Shown here: positions 7,523 to 16,019 of the stretch, in pieces | Layout of the letters: every line of letters starts with the position of its first letter | Position numbering within the stretch: the stretch's first letter is position 1 | Source of the DNA: Sinorhizobium fredii USDA 257 | GTDB taxonomy: Bacteria; Pseudomonadota; Alphaproteobacteria; Rhizobiales; Rhizobiaceae | Direction of reading: 5' to 3' | Assembly: GCF_000265205.3 (NCBI RefSeq) | Contig: NC_018000.1 | Span: 3,410,001 to 3,474,000 of the forward strand | Length of the DNA stretch: 64,000 nt | The notes under the pieces: model-generated | What the model saw: the letters and a program-made list of their open reading frames with translations, nothing else | Told to the model about the DNA's origin: nothing | The model's database searches: none | Program-made: the position numbers and the translations under genes

Positions 7523-10234
7523 ATGGAACCACGTCTTTCCCGCTACATCTGGACCCATACCCGAAAGTCACAGCTCTGGATCCTCCTGATCGTAGCGCTG
7601 TCAATGATCCCTTATTTCATGTCCTTCGACCTGCCTAAGCAGATCGTCAACGGGCCGATCCAGGGGCAGGGATTCGAAACGCCCGGGGCAACCCAGACGT
7701 TTCTGCCGATTTCCTTCAGCCTGCCATTCGTTGGCGAGGTCAATGTCTTTTCGGGAATCGAGCTTGGGCGGCAGGGCACGCTGCTGGCACTCAGTCTCGT
7801 CTTTCTCCTGCTGGTGATCATCAACGGGCTCTTCAAGTTCTACATCAACACCTACAAGGGCCGGCTTGGTGAACGGCTCCTGAGGCGCATCCGTTTCGAG
7901 CTTATCGATCGCGTCCTGCGCTTCCCACCGCATCACTTGAAGCGCGTGAAGCCGGCGGAAATCTCGACGATGATCAAGGATGAAGTCGAGCCCATGGGCG
8001 GCTTCACGGGCGATGCCTTCGTGCAGCCTGCGCTTCTCGGCGGCCAGGCGCTGACGGCGCTGATTTTCATTCTGATTCAGAGCTTCTGGCTCGGCATCAT
8101 CGCCTTTGTCATCGTCGCGGTCCAGGCGGTGATCATCCCGCGCATGCGCCGGCGGCTGCTGGTGCTCGGGCGCGAACGGCAACTTACGGCGCGTGAGCTC
8201 TCGGGGCGGGTCAGCGAAATCGTCGACGGCATCGGCACGATCCGCGGTCATGATACCTCCAATTACGAGCGCGCCGACATTGCCGCGCGTCTCGGCCGGA
8301 TCTTCAAGATCCGCTACGACATTTATGAATGGAAGTTCCTGGTGAAGTTCCTGAACAACTTCCTCGCCCAGGTCACGCCCTTCTTGTTCTATTCGATCGG
8401 CGGCTATTTCGCCCTGCAGGGGCGCCTCGACATCGGCCAGCTCGTCGCGGTCATCGGCGCCTACAAGGATCTGCCCGGACCGCTGAAGGAGCTGATCGAT
8501 TGGGATCAAGCGCGTCAGGACGTGCAGGTCAAATACTCCCAGGTCGTGGAACAGTTCAGCGTCGAGCCGTTGATCGACCCGAAGGTGCAAGAGGTTTCGG
8601 TTGCTCCGCCTCAGGCGCTCTCAGGCACGCTTGCGGCCGTCAATCTCACCATTGCCGACGATGGCGGCGCCAAGCTGATCGAACATGTCTCCTTCCAGGC
8701 ACGCCCGGGCGAGACGGTCGCCATCACCGGGGGGACGGGCGGCGGCGGAGAGGCTCTGGCCGAGGCGCTCGGCCGCCTAGCCTGGCCGGCAAGCGGCAGG
8801 ATCGTCATCGGCGACGAGGATATTCACGAACTGCCGGAAGCGGTCATCGGGCGGCGGATGTCGTACGCCTCCTCGGAGGTCTACGCTTTCCAGGGCAGAC
8901 TCGGCGACAATCTGCTCTATGGTCTCAAGCACGCGCCGCTGACCGAGGTGGCTTACGAGGGCGACAAGGCGGCTCATCGTCGGTGGGAACTGCTCGAAGC
9001 GAAGCTCGCTGGCAATCCCTCGTTCGACCTCAATAGCGATTGGATCGACTACGGAGCTGCGGGGGCCAAGGGGCCGGAAGATCTGTTCGGGAAGATCAGG
9101 GCCGTGCTCGATGTCGTGCTCCTGACGAACGACATTTCGGCGCTCGCTGTCCGCTCGACGATCAATCCCGTCGAACACGAGGCTTTCGCCAGCGAAATCG
9201 TCGAGATGCGTGCCGCGCTGCGCCGGCGGCTCGAGGCAGAGAGGCTCAGCGATCTTGTCGTGTTCTTCGAGCCGGGCTCCTACAATGTCGAAGCAACGGT
9301 TGGCGAAAACCTGCTGTTCGGCACAGTCACAGACCAGGCGCGGTGGGAAAGGGCACTGGAGAGCCACCCCTTCTTCAAGACCGTGTTGAAACGGGCCGGC
9401 CTTCACGAGACCTTCTACGAAATGGGGCTCGAAATCGCCGAGAACGTCGTCGAATTGTTCCGCGACCTGCCGCCGGATCACCCCTTCTTCCAGCAGCTTA
9501 CCTTTATGACCAGCGAGGAAATTCCGACCTATGAGGCGCTTCTTCAGAAGCTCAGGGGCCGGCCGCTCGACGAGGTCTCGGAGGAGGACGCAATCCGGAT
9601 CATCCGGCTGTGCTTCGGCTATATCGAGCCGCGGCATCGCTTCGGCCTCCTGACCGAGGATCTGATGCAGAAGATCGTCGAGGCGCGGCGCGAGTTCAGC
9701 GACGGCCTGCCCGCCGATCTCGTCGGCATCATCGAGCATTATCAGCCGAACCGCTATATTGCCTCGGCCAGCATTCTCGACAACGTGCTCTTCGGTCGGA
9801 TCGGCCATAAGCACACGGACGGGTCGGACAAAATTCGGGCGATCGTTCGCGATCTCTTCGAATCGCTCGGCCTCTACAACAAGGTGTTGGCCTTCGGGCT
9901 CGATTTCGATGTCGGGGCCGGTGGCAAGCGCTTGACGGCCGGCCAGCGGCAGAAGCTCAACCTGGCGCGCGCCCTGATCCGGCTTTCCGATTTCTATATC
10001 TTCAATGAGCCGCTACGGGCTCTCGACCAACGCACACAGGACCAGATCACCCGCAACACCTTCGCCTTCCTGCATGACGAGAAGCGCGATCCGGCGATCG
10101 TATGGGTCCTTTCCAATCCCGCCCTTTCGGAACTCTTCGACCGGGTGGTGCATTTCGAGAACGGCCGGTTGGTATACGAAGAAGCGGTGGAAACGCCGTC
10201 GAAAGGCAGCGACTATAAGGAACTGGCATCTTGA
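7523..10234 (+). CDS. ABC exporter-like membrane protein with degenerate, expanded nucleotide-binding domain
   Basis: A 903-aa protein. Residues 1-345 resemble a type IV ABC exporter membrane domain, with helices around 14-34, 85-104, 172-205 and 278-310. Residues ~365-900 resemble an ABC ATPase but lack key residues. The Walker A stretch at 402-410 has Gly409-Glu410 where Lys-Ser/Thr are expected. The Q-loop Gln is Ser451. Walker B (824-830) reads FYIFNEP with Asn for Asp828. The switch His is replaced (LSNP, 863-866). The signature LTAGQ (804-808) and the putative catalytic Glu829 remain. Between Q-loop and signature lies a ~330-residue insertion containing further NLLFG-type motifs. It is probably a pseudo-ATPase, or an ATPase that works with another subunit. 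The cargo is unknown. A cyclic-nucleotide-binding gene follows 93 nt downstream. Confidence 0.85.
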   Translation: MEPRLSRYIWTHTRKSQLWILLIVALSMIPYFMSFDLPKQIVNGPIQGQGFETPGATQTFLPISFSLPFVGEVNVFSGIELGRQGTLLALSLVFLLLVIINGLFKFYINTYKGRLGERLLRRIRFELIDRVLRFPPHHLKRVKPAEISTMIKDEVEPMGGFTGDAFVQPALLGGQALTALIFILIQSFWLGIIAFVIVAVQAVIIPRMRRRLLVLGRERQLTARELSGRVSEIVDGIGTIRGHDTSNYERADIAARLGRIFKIRYDIYEWKFLVKFLNNFLAQVTPFLFYSIGGYFALQGRLDIGQLVAVIGAYKDLPGPLKELIDWDQARQDVQVKYSQVVEQFSVEPLIDPKVQEVSVAPPQALSGTLAAVNLTIADDGGAKLIEHVSFQARPGETVAITGGTGGGGEALAEALGRLAWPASGRIVIGDEDIHELPEAVIGRRMSYASSEVYAFQGRLGDNLLYGLKHAPLTEVAYEGDKAAHRRWELLEAKLAGNPSFDLNSDWIDYGAAGAKGPEDLFGKIRAVLDVVLLTNDISALAVRSTINPVEHEAFASEIVEMRAALRRRLEAERLSDLVVFFEPGSYNVEATVGENLLFGTVTDQARWERALESHPFFKTVLKRAGLHETFYEMGLEIAENVVELFRDLPPDHPFFQQLTFMTSEEIPTYEALLQKLRGRPLDEVSEEDAIRIIRLCFGYIEPRHRFGLLTEDLMQKIVEARREFSDGLPADLVGIIEHYQPNRYIASASILDNVLFGRIGHKHTDGSDKIRAIVRDLFESLGLYNKVLAFGLDFDVGAGGKRLTAGQRQKLNLARALIRLSDFYIFNEPLRALDQRTQDQITRNTFAFLHDEKRDPAIVWVLSNPALSELFDRVVHFENGRLVYEEAVETPSKGSDYKELAS

Positions 10235-10327
10235 TGTAGTATTAGCATCGGGAGGCAGGCGTAATTTCCCGGTCGGTCGGGAAGGGACGTGATAGCGCCC
10301 ACGACACACTCGGAGAAGCGGACTGAT

Positions 10328-10792
10328 ATGCTCCTAAAAGACGAAGTGGAAATGTTGCGCCGGATCACGCTTTTTTCCGGCCTGCCGCCTGCGAAACTCA
10401 AACTTCTCGCTTTCACCTCCGACCGGGTGATGTACAGCGCTGGCGAAGACCTGTTCCATCAAGGAGATATCGGCGACGCCGCCTATGTCATCCTGTCCGG
10501 CAAGGCCGACGTGCTGGTTTCGACGCCAACCGGGCAGTTGAAGGTTGCCGAGGTCGAGCAGAATTCGATCGTCGGCGAGATCGCCATCCTCTGCAACACG
10601 CCGCGTACGGCAACCATTCAGACGACCACTCCGCTCGAGGCCTTGCGCATTCGCAAGGACGACTTCCTGAAGCTGCTCGCCGATTTTCCGGAAATGGCGG
10701 TGGAGATCATGCGTGTGCTCGCCGACCGCCTCAGCCAAACGACCTCCGAGCTCACCGAAGCCCGCAGCCGCGCGCAACGAGTTGAAGCATAG
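10328..10792 (+). CDS. stand-alone cyclic nucleotide-binding domain protein
   Basis: A 154-aa protein made almost entirely of one cNMP-binding beta-barrel. The phosphate-binding cassette at about residues 83-98 (VGEIAILCNTPRTATI) keeps the Glu and Arg that contact the ribose and cyclic phosphate. No helix-turn-helix follows; the protein ends in a short amphipathic, charged helix. It is therefore not a Crp-type transcription factor but probably a sensor subunit. I chose the ATG at 10328 because GGAG lies 12 nt upstream; the GTG at 10289 has its purine stretch too close. It lies between the degenerate ABC protein and an FkbM methyltransferase, so it may regulate them. Confidence 0.85.
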   Translation: MLLKDEVEMLRRITLFSGLPPAKLKLLAFTSDRVMYSAGEDLFHQGDIGDAAYVILSGKADVLVSTPTGQLKVAEVEQNSIVGEIAILCNTPRTATIQTTTPLEALRIRKDDFLKLLADFPEMAVEIMRVLADRLSQTTSELTEARSRAQRVEA

Positions 10793-10893
10793 GGTTCTAA
10801 GACGCTCCCGACGGGTCTTGTCCGCCGCACCTTGAGCGGCTGCATGAATTTATTCCGGTTCCGAATTCCGGAATCATGCAGTAGAGAGGCGCG

Positions 10894-11643
10894 ATGCGCG
10901 CCATAACCTATTTCGACAAGACCGTTTACTTCCCCGACAAACCGGAAAAGAAGCGCTTCTTCGCCCGCCTGCAAGCGGGCCAGTGGGAGCCCGGCACGTT
11001 TCGGAACATCGCCCGCCTCGTAGATACGAAGACGACCTTCATCGACATAGGCGGCTGGATCGGCGTGACGTCCTACTGGGCGGCTCAGATCGCAAACAAT
11101 GTCATCGTCGTCGAGCCCGATCCGGTGTGCTTCGACATCCTGACGCAGATGAAGGTTGGCAACGCCGGCGAGGTGGCACTTGTCAACGCCGCGCTGTCGC
11201 AGGACGAGCGCCTGGTGCTCAACTCCGTCGGGGGCGGCTTCGGCAGTTCGGAAACCTCGGCGCTGATCGCCGACGACACCGGCATGGCGATTTCCGCCGA
11301 GACCGTCACGATCCCGAAGCTGCAGGCGATGGCGAAGACCGGGCGGCTCTGCTTCAAGATCGACATCGAAGGCTATGAATACAAGGCGCTCGACCAGTTC
11401 CGGGCAATCGACCGGAAGCGGACGGCGGGCGTTCTGCTGGCGGTGCATCCGCAGATCCTGGCTGCCTCGCTTTCCGGCCCCGCGGTTTTGCGGTCGATCC
11501 GGACCATGGCGGCAACGGTGCGGCTGATCCGAAGCTTTCGCGGATTTCGCCTGGAGAATCGGTCGGCGATCTTTACGGCGATCCGCAAGTCGATCGCCCG
11601 ACGCGAACTCAGAGGCTTCGACCTGCTCTTCCTTGCCAAGTGA
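10894..11643 (+). CDS. FkbM family methyltransferase
   Basis: A 249-aa SAM-dependent O-methyltransferase. Motif I is at residues ~47-60 (TTFIDIGGWIGVTS). An EPDP motif (74-77) binds the SAM ribose, and FKIDIEGYE in the middle of the protein is the FkbM hallmark. FkbM proteins methylate hydroxyls of polyketides, glycans and glycolipids. The start follows the cyclic-nucleotide-binding gene by 101 nt on the same strand, which suggests one operon with the ABC-like protein. Methylation of the sugar product of the neighbouring glycosyltransferases is the likely role, but this is inference from context. Confidence 0.87.
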   Translation: MRAITYFDKTVYFPDKPEKKRFFARLQAGQWEPGTFRNIARLVDTKTTFIDIGGWIGVTSYWAAQIANNVIVVEPDPVCFDILTQMKVGNAGEVALVNAALSQDERLVLNSVGGGFGSSETSALIADDTGMAISAETVTIPKLQAMAKTGRLCFKIDIEGYEYKALDQFRAIDRKRTAGVLLAVHPQILAASLSGPAVLRSIRTMAATVRLIRSFRGFRLENRSAIFTAIRKSIARRELRGFDLLFLAK

Positions 11644-11663
11644 GTGGCGCGTAGGATGGCGTG

Positions 11664-12137
11664 TTACGTTGCCGGGCGAACGCTATGGAAAACGGTCGGC
11701 GCCGCGCCGGGTATCTTGCTGAACGCATATACTTCATAGGCGGCTTGGGGATCGTCTCCCATGCCGAGCGACCCCGCAGGCATGCCGGGTACGGCGAGAC
11801 CCGCAATGTCCGGACGCTCAGCCATCAGTTTCTTGATCGCCGCGAGCGGCACGTGTCCTTCAATCAGATAGCCGTCGAGCGTGGCGGTGTGACAGGCCTC
11901 CATATCCGCCGGGATGGCGAAGCGGCGTTTGACTGCTGTCATGTCGGTCTCGTTGTGGACTTCTATCGCGAACCCCGCGCCCATCATGGCTGCCGCCCAG
12001 CTTTCGCAGCAGCCACAGAGCGGATCCTTGTAGATCACCATGCGCCCGGCACTGGCCAGCGCGATGCGGGGACCGAGCAAGACGAGGAATGCGCCTGCCA
12101 GGGTGCCGGCCAGGAAATCTCGGCGATGGATGGTCAT
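11664..12137 (-). CDS. DUF411 metal-binding protein with Tat-type signal
   Basis: A 157-aa exported protein of the DUF411 family, which is found with copper and other metal resistance genes. The N-terminus MTIHRRDFLAGTLAGAF has a twin-arginine signal. The mature part begins with VIYKDPLCGCCESW (Cys41, Cys43, Cys44), the family's probable metal site, followed by a conserved HTATLDGYLIEGHVP segment. AAGGAG sits 8 nt before the ATG at 12137. It is the last gene of a minus-strand copper locus (copZ-like, copA, cueR, this gene). A periplasmic copper-binding role is likely; the exact chemistry is not known to me. Confidence 0.88.
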   Translation of the reverse strand: MTIHRRDFLAGTLAGAFLVLLGPRIALASAGRMVIYKDPLCGCCESWAAAMMGAGFAIEVHNETDMTAVKRRFAIPADMEACHTATLDGYLIEGHVPLAAIKKLMAERPDIAGLAVPGMPAGSLGMGDDPQAAYEVYAFSKIPGAAPTVFHSVRPAT

Positions 12138-12198
12138 GGGGTCACTCCTTTCCTGGCTATTCCTTGCAGCTTGATCCGCTGCTGATCGCACGAAATTA

Positions 12199-12302
12199 AT
12201 GCATGTCGCCCAAAAGTGTGCAGCGGTTTTGGGATGACGACATGCATAAAAACAAGAGCCTAAAGCGCTTCGCATGAATACGTTTGAATGCGACGCACTT
12301 TA
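12199..12302. repeat. RIME-like palindromic intergenic repeat
   Basis: Two imperfect palindromes lie side by side. The first has arms at 12199-12215 and 12227-12247 (ATGCATGTCGCCCAAAA against TTTTGGGatgaCGACATGCAT). The second pairs AAAGCGCTTCGCAT with ATGCGACGCACTTT at about 12261-12302. I recognise this as the type of mosaic repeat (rhizobial intergenic mosaic element) common in Sinorhizobium genomes. It lies between cueR and the DUF411 gene and could fold in the transcript. No second copy was noticed in this window. Confidence 0.7.
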
Positions 12303-12318
12303 GTAGACGCCGGGTCGC

Positions 12319-12804
12319 TCAGCGTGTCGATGCACCAGATCGCCGCACACCGCGCACCGGTTCGACACCGCCGCGGCCGAACCTGGCAGGCTCAAGCGGC
12401 TTCTCCGGCAGCTTTTCCGCATCGGCAAGATCGTCGATTATCGGGCAATCCGGCCGCGCATCGCCGTGGCAATGGGCGGCAAGATGCTTCAGCGTGCGGC
12501 TCATCGCCTTCAACTCCTCCGCCTTGCGTTCGAGTATCGCCACTTGATCGAGCGCGATCTTCTTGACCTCGCTGCTGGCGCGCGAACGATCGCACCAAAG
12601 CGCCAGAAGGTCCGCCATCTGCTCGACGGTGAAGCCGAGATCACGGGCGCGCCGGATGAAGCGCAGCGTATGGACATCGTTGTCGCCGTAATTGCGGTAG
12701 CCGGACTGGCTCCTGTCGGCCGGCGGGATGAGACCGATCTTCTCGTAGTAACGGATCATCTTCGCCGAAACGCCTGAAGCGTGCGCGAGATCGCCGATAT
12801 TCAT
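12319..12804 (-). CDS. cueR: Cu(I)-responsive MerR-family regulator CueR
   Basis: A 161-aa copper-sensing transcription activator. The N-terminal MerR helix-turn-helix reads MNIGDLAHASGVSAKMIRYY. A dimerisation helix follows, then the metal-binding loop with Cys112 and Cys120 in the CHGDARPDC arrangement, the spacing of CueR and selective for Cu(I), Ag(I) and Au(I). The final ~30 residues are a variable tail. It lies 88 nt after copA on the same strand. A matching operator with a 19-bp promoter spacer is found upstream of the copZ-like gene, so it probably controls the whole locus. Confidence 0.93.
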   Translation of the reverse strand: MNIGDLAHASGVSAKMIRYYEKIGLIPPADRSQSGYRNYGDNDVHTLRFIRRARDLGFTVEQMADLLALWCDRSRASSEVKKIALDQVAILERKAEELKAMSRTLKHLAAHCHGDARPDCPIIDDLADAEKLPEKPLEPARFGRGGVEPVRGVRRSGASTR

Positions 12805-12892
12805 GTCATCACCCTTTCGACAGGCGGCGGTTATCTTGGAGATATAAGGTGGCCCACGACCGGAAGCGAATAGAACCGCTTGTCAGTGCCTA

Positions 12893-15382
12893 TCACCCAC
12901 GCGCAGAGGACGGAAATCTCTTGAGCCGCAGGGCATTGCCGACCACGAAGACGCTGGAAAGCGCCATCGCACCGGCGGCAAAGACGGGCGAGAGCAGCAC
13001 GCCATAGCCGGGATAGAGCGCACCGGCGGCCACCGGTATCAGCACCACGTTATAGGCAAAGGCCCAGAACAGGTTTTCCTTGATGTTGCGGATCGTCGCC
13101 CGGGAAAGTGCTATCGCATTAGGCACGCCGAGCAGATCGCCGGACATCAGCACCACGTCGGCGCTCTCGATCGCGACGTCGGTTCCCGTGCCGATGGCAA
13201 TCCCGACATCGGCGGTGGCAAGCGCCGGCGCGTCGTTGATCCCGTCGCCGACGAAGGCGACATTGCGGCCATCCGCCTGCAGGCGGCTCACCGCCGCGAC
13301 TTTGCCGTCCGGAAGCACCTCGGCGAGAACATCGTCGATGCCGAGCTTGCGGGCGATGGCCTCTGCAGTCCGGCGGTTGTCGCCGGTGACGATCGCGATC
13401 TTCAGGCCGAGATCATGCAGCGCCCGAATGGCTTGTGGCGTCGTCTCCTTCACCGGATCGGCAACGGCGATTATCGCGGCGAGCCTGTCATCGATCGCGG
13501 CATAGAGCGGGCTCTTGCCTTCGTCGCCGAGCCGGGCGGCCTCCGAGGCAAAGACCGAGACGTCGAGGCCGAGGCGCGCCATCAGCCTGTCGGCGCCCAC
13601 ATGGACGGTCTTTCCGGCGATCTCCGCCCGGGTGCCGAAGCCAGGGATCGCCTTGAAATTGTCGGGGTCGCTGACAGCGAAGCCCTCGGCCTTGGCAGCC
13701 GAAACAATGGCTTCGGCGATCGGGTGTTCGGAGCGTGCTTCGGCGGCGGCGACCAAAGCCAGGACGGAACTGCGATCGAAACCCGGCGCCGTGTTGAGGT
13801 CGGTCAGTTCCGGCCGCCCCTTGGTCAGCGTGCCGGTCTTGTCGACGGCGATAATTTCGGCATTGCGCAAGGTCTGCAAGGCTTCGCCCTTGCGGAAAAG
13901 CACACCCATCTCGGCGGCGCGGCCGGTGCCGACCATGATCGAGGTCGGCGTCGCGAGGCCCATTGCGCAGGGGCAGGCGATAATCAGCACCGCAACGCCG
14001 TTGACGAGTGCGAAGGCCAGGGCCGGGTGCGGTCCAAAGATAAGCCAGACGACAAAAGTCAGCAGGGCGACGGCCATGACAGCCGGCACGAACCAGGCCG
14101 TGATGCGATCGACGAGCGCCTGGATCGGCAGTTTCGTGCCTTGCGCCTGCTCAACCATCCGGATGATCTGAGCAAGGACCGTATCGGCCCCGACCTTGGT
14201 GGCGCGGAATGTGAAGGCGCCGGTCTTGTTGATGGTGCCGCCGACGACGTCCGATGCCTTCGTCTTTTCGACCGGCACCGGCTCGCCGGTGATCATCGAT
14301 TCATCGACATAGGAATCTCCCTCGACAATCGTGCCGTCGACGGCAATCTTCTCCCCGGGACGCACCAGCACAAAGTCGCCGGCGCGCAACTCGGCAATCG
14401 GGATCTCCAGCGCCTCGCCGTCGCGGCGGACCCGTGCAGTCTTCGGCTGAAGCCCCATCAGATGCTTGATCGCCTCCGACGTGCGCCCCTTGGCGCGCGC
14501 TTCGAGCAGCCGTCCGAGCAGGATCAGCGTGACGATCACGGCTGCCGCTTCGTAATAGACATTGGATGTCCCGGTCGGCAGAAGCCCCGACGCAAAGGTC
14601 GCGACGACGGAATAGCCCCAGGCGGCCGCCGTCCCGATCGCCACCAGCGAATTCATGTCTGGCGCGACACGCAGCAGGGCAGGCACACCCTTCGCGAAAA
14701 AGCGCAAGCCGGGGCCGAAGAGAACGATCGTCGCGAGCGCAAACTGCAGGTACCAGCTCTGCTCCATGCCGATCCGGGTCATCACGAAGTCATGGATCGC
14801 CGGCACGAAGTGCGACCCCATTTCGAGGACGACGATAGGCAGCGTCAGTAAAGCGGCGATCAGGAAGTCCCGCTGTAGGCGGTTGAGCTCCTCGTCGCGC
14901 TTCTCCGCTTCGCGGTCGATGTCGCGGTCATTGCCGCGTTGATGCGCCTCGTAGCCGGCGCCGCGAACCGCGTCCAACAGCATCTGCGTAGACGCGAGCC
15001 CCCTGACCAACCGGATCGAGGCTCTCTCGCTGGCCAGATTGACATTCGCCTCGACAATGCCTGGAACGGCCCTCAGCGCTTTCTCCACGCGCCCGACGCA
15101 GGAGGCGCAATTCATCCCCTCGATGCCGAGCTCGAGCGTGTCTTCAACCGCTCCGTAACCGACATTCTCGATCGCTTTGACGATCTCGGCTGGTTTCGCC
15201 GTCGTATCGAGCCGGACGTCTGCGCGCTTCGTTGCCAGATTGACGGACGCGGATACTACGCCCGGCACGGCGCTGATCGCCTTCTCGACGCGCGCCACGC
15301 AGGAGGCGCAGTTCATGCCCTCCACAGAAAGGCTCAGCCTTTGCAAATCTTCTGCATTTCTGACGGCACTCGGGGATGCCAT
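12893..15382 (-). CDS. copA: copper-exporting P1B-type ATPase
   Basis: An 829-aa Cu(I) efflux pump of the inner membrane (also called ActP in rhizobia). It has two N-terminal heavy-metal-associated domains, each with GMNCASC (Cys25/28 and Cys92/95), and eight predicted membrane helices. The actuator TGEP motif (365-368), the transmembrane CPC site (470-472), the phosphorylation motif DKTGT (Asp514) and [10 protein letters not shown] are all present, so the pump should be active. I chose the ATG at 15382, which has AAGGA upstream; the longer frame from 15457 adds a non-family stretch. It is 79 nt downstream of the copZ-like gene and is expected to be induced by CueR. Confidence 0.96.
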   Translation of the reverse strand: MASPSAVRNAEDLQRLSLSVEGMNCASCVARVEKAISAVPGVVSASVNLATKRADVRLDTTAKPAEIVKAIENVGYGAVEDTLELGIEGMNCASCVGRVEKALRAVPGIVEANVNLASERASIRLVRGLASTQMLLDAVRGAGYEAHQRGNDRDIDREAEKRDEELNRLQRDFLIAALLTLPIVVLEMGSHFVPAIHDFVMTRIGMEQSWYLQFALATIVLFGPGLRFFAKGVPALLRVAPDMNSLVAIGTAAAWGYSVVATFASGLLPTGTSNVYYEAAAVIVTLILLGRLLEARAKGRTSEAIKHLMGLQPKTARVRRDGEALEIPIAELRAGDFVLVRPGEKIAVDGTIVEGDSYVDESMITGEPVPVEKTKASDVVGGTINKTGAFTFRATKVGADTVLAQIIRMVEQAQGTKLPIQALVDRITAWFVPAVMAVALLTFVVWLIFGPHPALAFALVNGVAVLIIACPCAMGLATPTSIMVGTGRAAEMGVLFRKGEALQTLRNAEIIAVDKTGTLTKGRPELTDLNTAPGFDRSSVLALVAAAEARSEHPIAEAIVSAAKAEGFAVSDPDNFKAIPGFGTRAEIAGKTVHVGADRLMARLGLDVSVFASEAARLGDEGKSPLYAAIDDRLAAIIAVADPVKETTPQAIRALHDLGLKIAIVTGDNRRTAEAIARKLGIDDVLAEVLPDGKVAAVSRLQADGRNVAFVGDGINDAPALATADVGIAIGTGTDVAIESADVVLMSGDLLGVPNAIALSRATIRNIKENLFWAFAYNVVLIPVAAGALYPGYGVLLSPVFAAGAMALSSVFVVGNALRLKRFPSSARG

Positions 15383-15461
15383 GGTCCTATTCCTTGTGAT
15401 GTATCTGCCTTGAGGATGGGGGTTTTCGAATGGAGCGCGGCCGAGCAATCGCTTCATCCGC

Positions 15462-15659
15462 CTAAAGGGGCAGGCTTTCGTAGCCGGCGGCGTTGAGCGC
15501 CCGCGCGATCACTGCTCTATCGGCCGCCGTCTCGATGCTGACTTCCCTCGCGCCAAGATCCACCTCAATTCCGGCCGTCGGATCGACGCCGCGAATCGCC
15601 TTCTCCACTGCGCTTGCGCAACCGCCGCAGTTCATATCTTCGATCTTGTAGCGCTGCAT
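15462..15659 (-). CDS. copZ: CopZ-like copper chaperone (single HMA domain)
   Basis: A 65-aa cytoplasmic heavy-metal-associated domain. The metal site is MNCGGC near residue 10, within a ferredoxin-like fold of normal length. It probably hands Cu(I) to the CopA pump encoded 79 nt downstream. The start at 15659 is supported by GGAG upstream, and the gene lies directly behind the CueR-type promoter at 15688-15718. The gene symbol is by function and position; HMA proteins of this size are easily confused with one another. Confidence 0.88.
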   Translation of the reverse strand: MQRYKIEDMNCGGCASAVEKAIRGVDPTAGIEVDLGAREVSIETAADRAVIARALNAAGYESLPL

Positions 15660-15687
15660 ATCTGTCTCCGTAAATGCGTATGACCGG

Positions 15688-15718
15688 AAGATAGGCCTTC
15701 CCACCGTTGGAAGGTCAA
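15688..15718 (-). promoter_or_regulatory. CueR-type promoter/operator of the copper locus
   Basis: Read on the minus strand, a -35 TTGACC (15713-15718) and a -10 TATCTT (15688-15693) are separated by exactly 19 bp. That is the overlong spacer of MerR-family promoters. Within the spacer region lies the dyad CCTTCC-N7-GGAAGG (15696-15714), which matches the CueR operator. It sits about 30 nt upstream of the copZ-like start codon. Confidence 0.9.
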
Positions 15719-16019
15719 GGGATGCTTTGTGAAGGAAACTCTGCGCAGTGAGAGGCGCCGGTCATTGATGCTTGCGAGGACGTCGGCGGCCATCCGCGTC
15801 AATTTTCCTTCACGGCGCTGGAATAAGGTTCAATATGCGGCCTTTACCCAAGACGTCGGAGCGGTGAAATGACCAAATCAACACGCGAGGAAGAAAACTT
15901 CGACTGGCTCGAAGCGGAGCTGGCGGACACCTTGGACGAGGATTACGAGCTCGAGCTTTCAGAACCGGCGGATGCGAGCAGATCTCCCGCAGGTTCATGC
16001 CCTTACAAGGAAAAATTAG

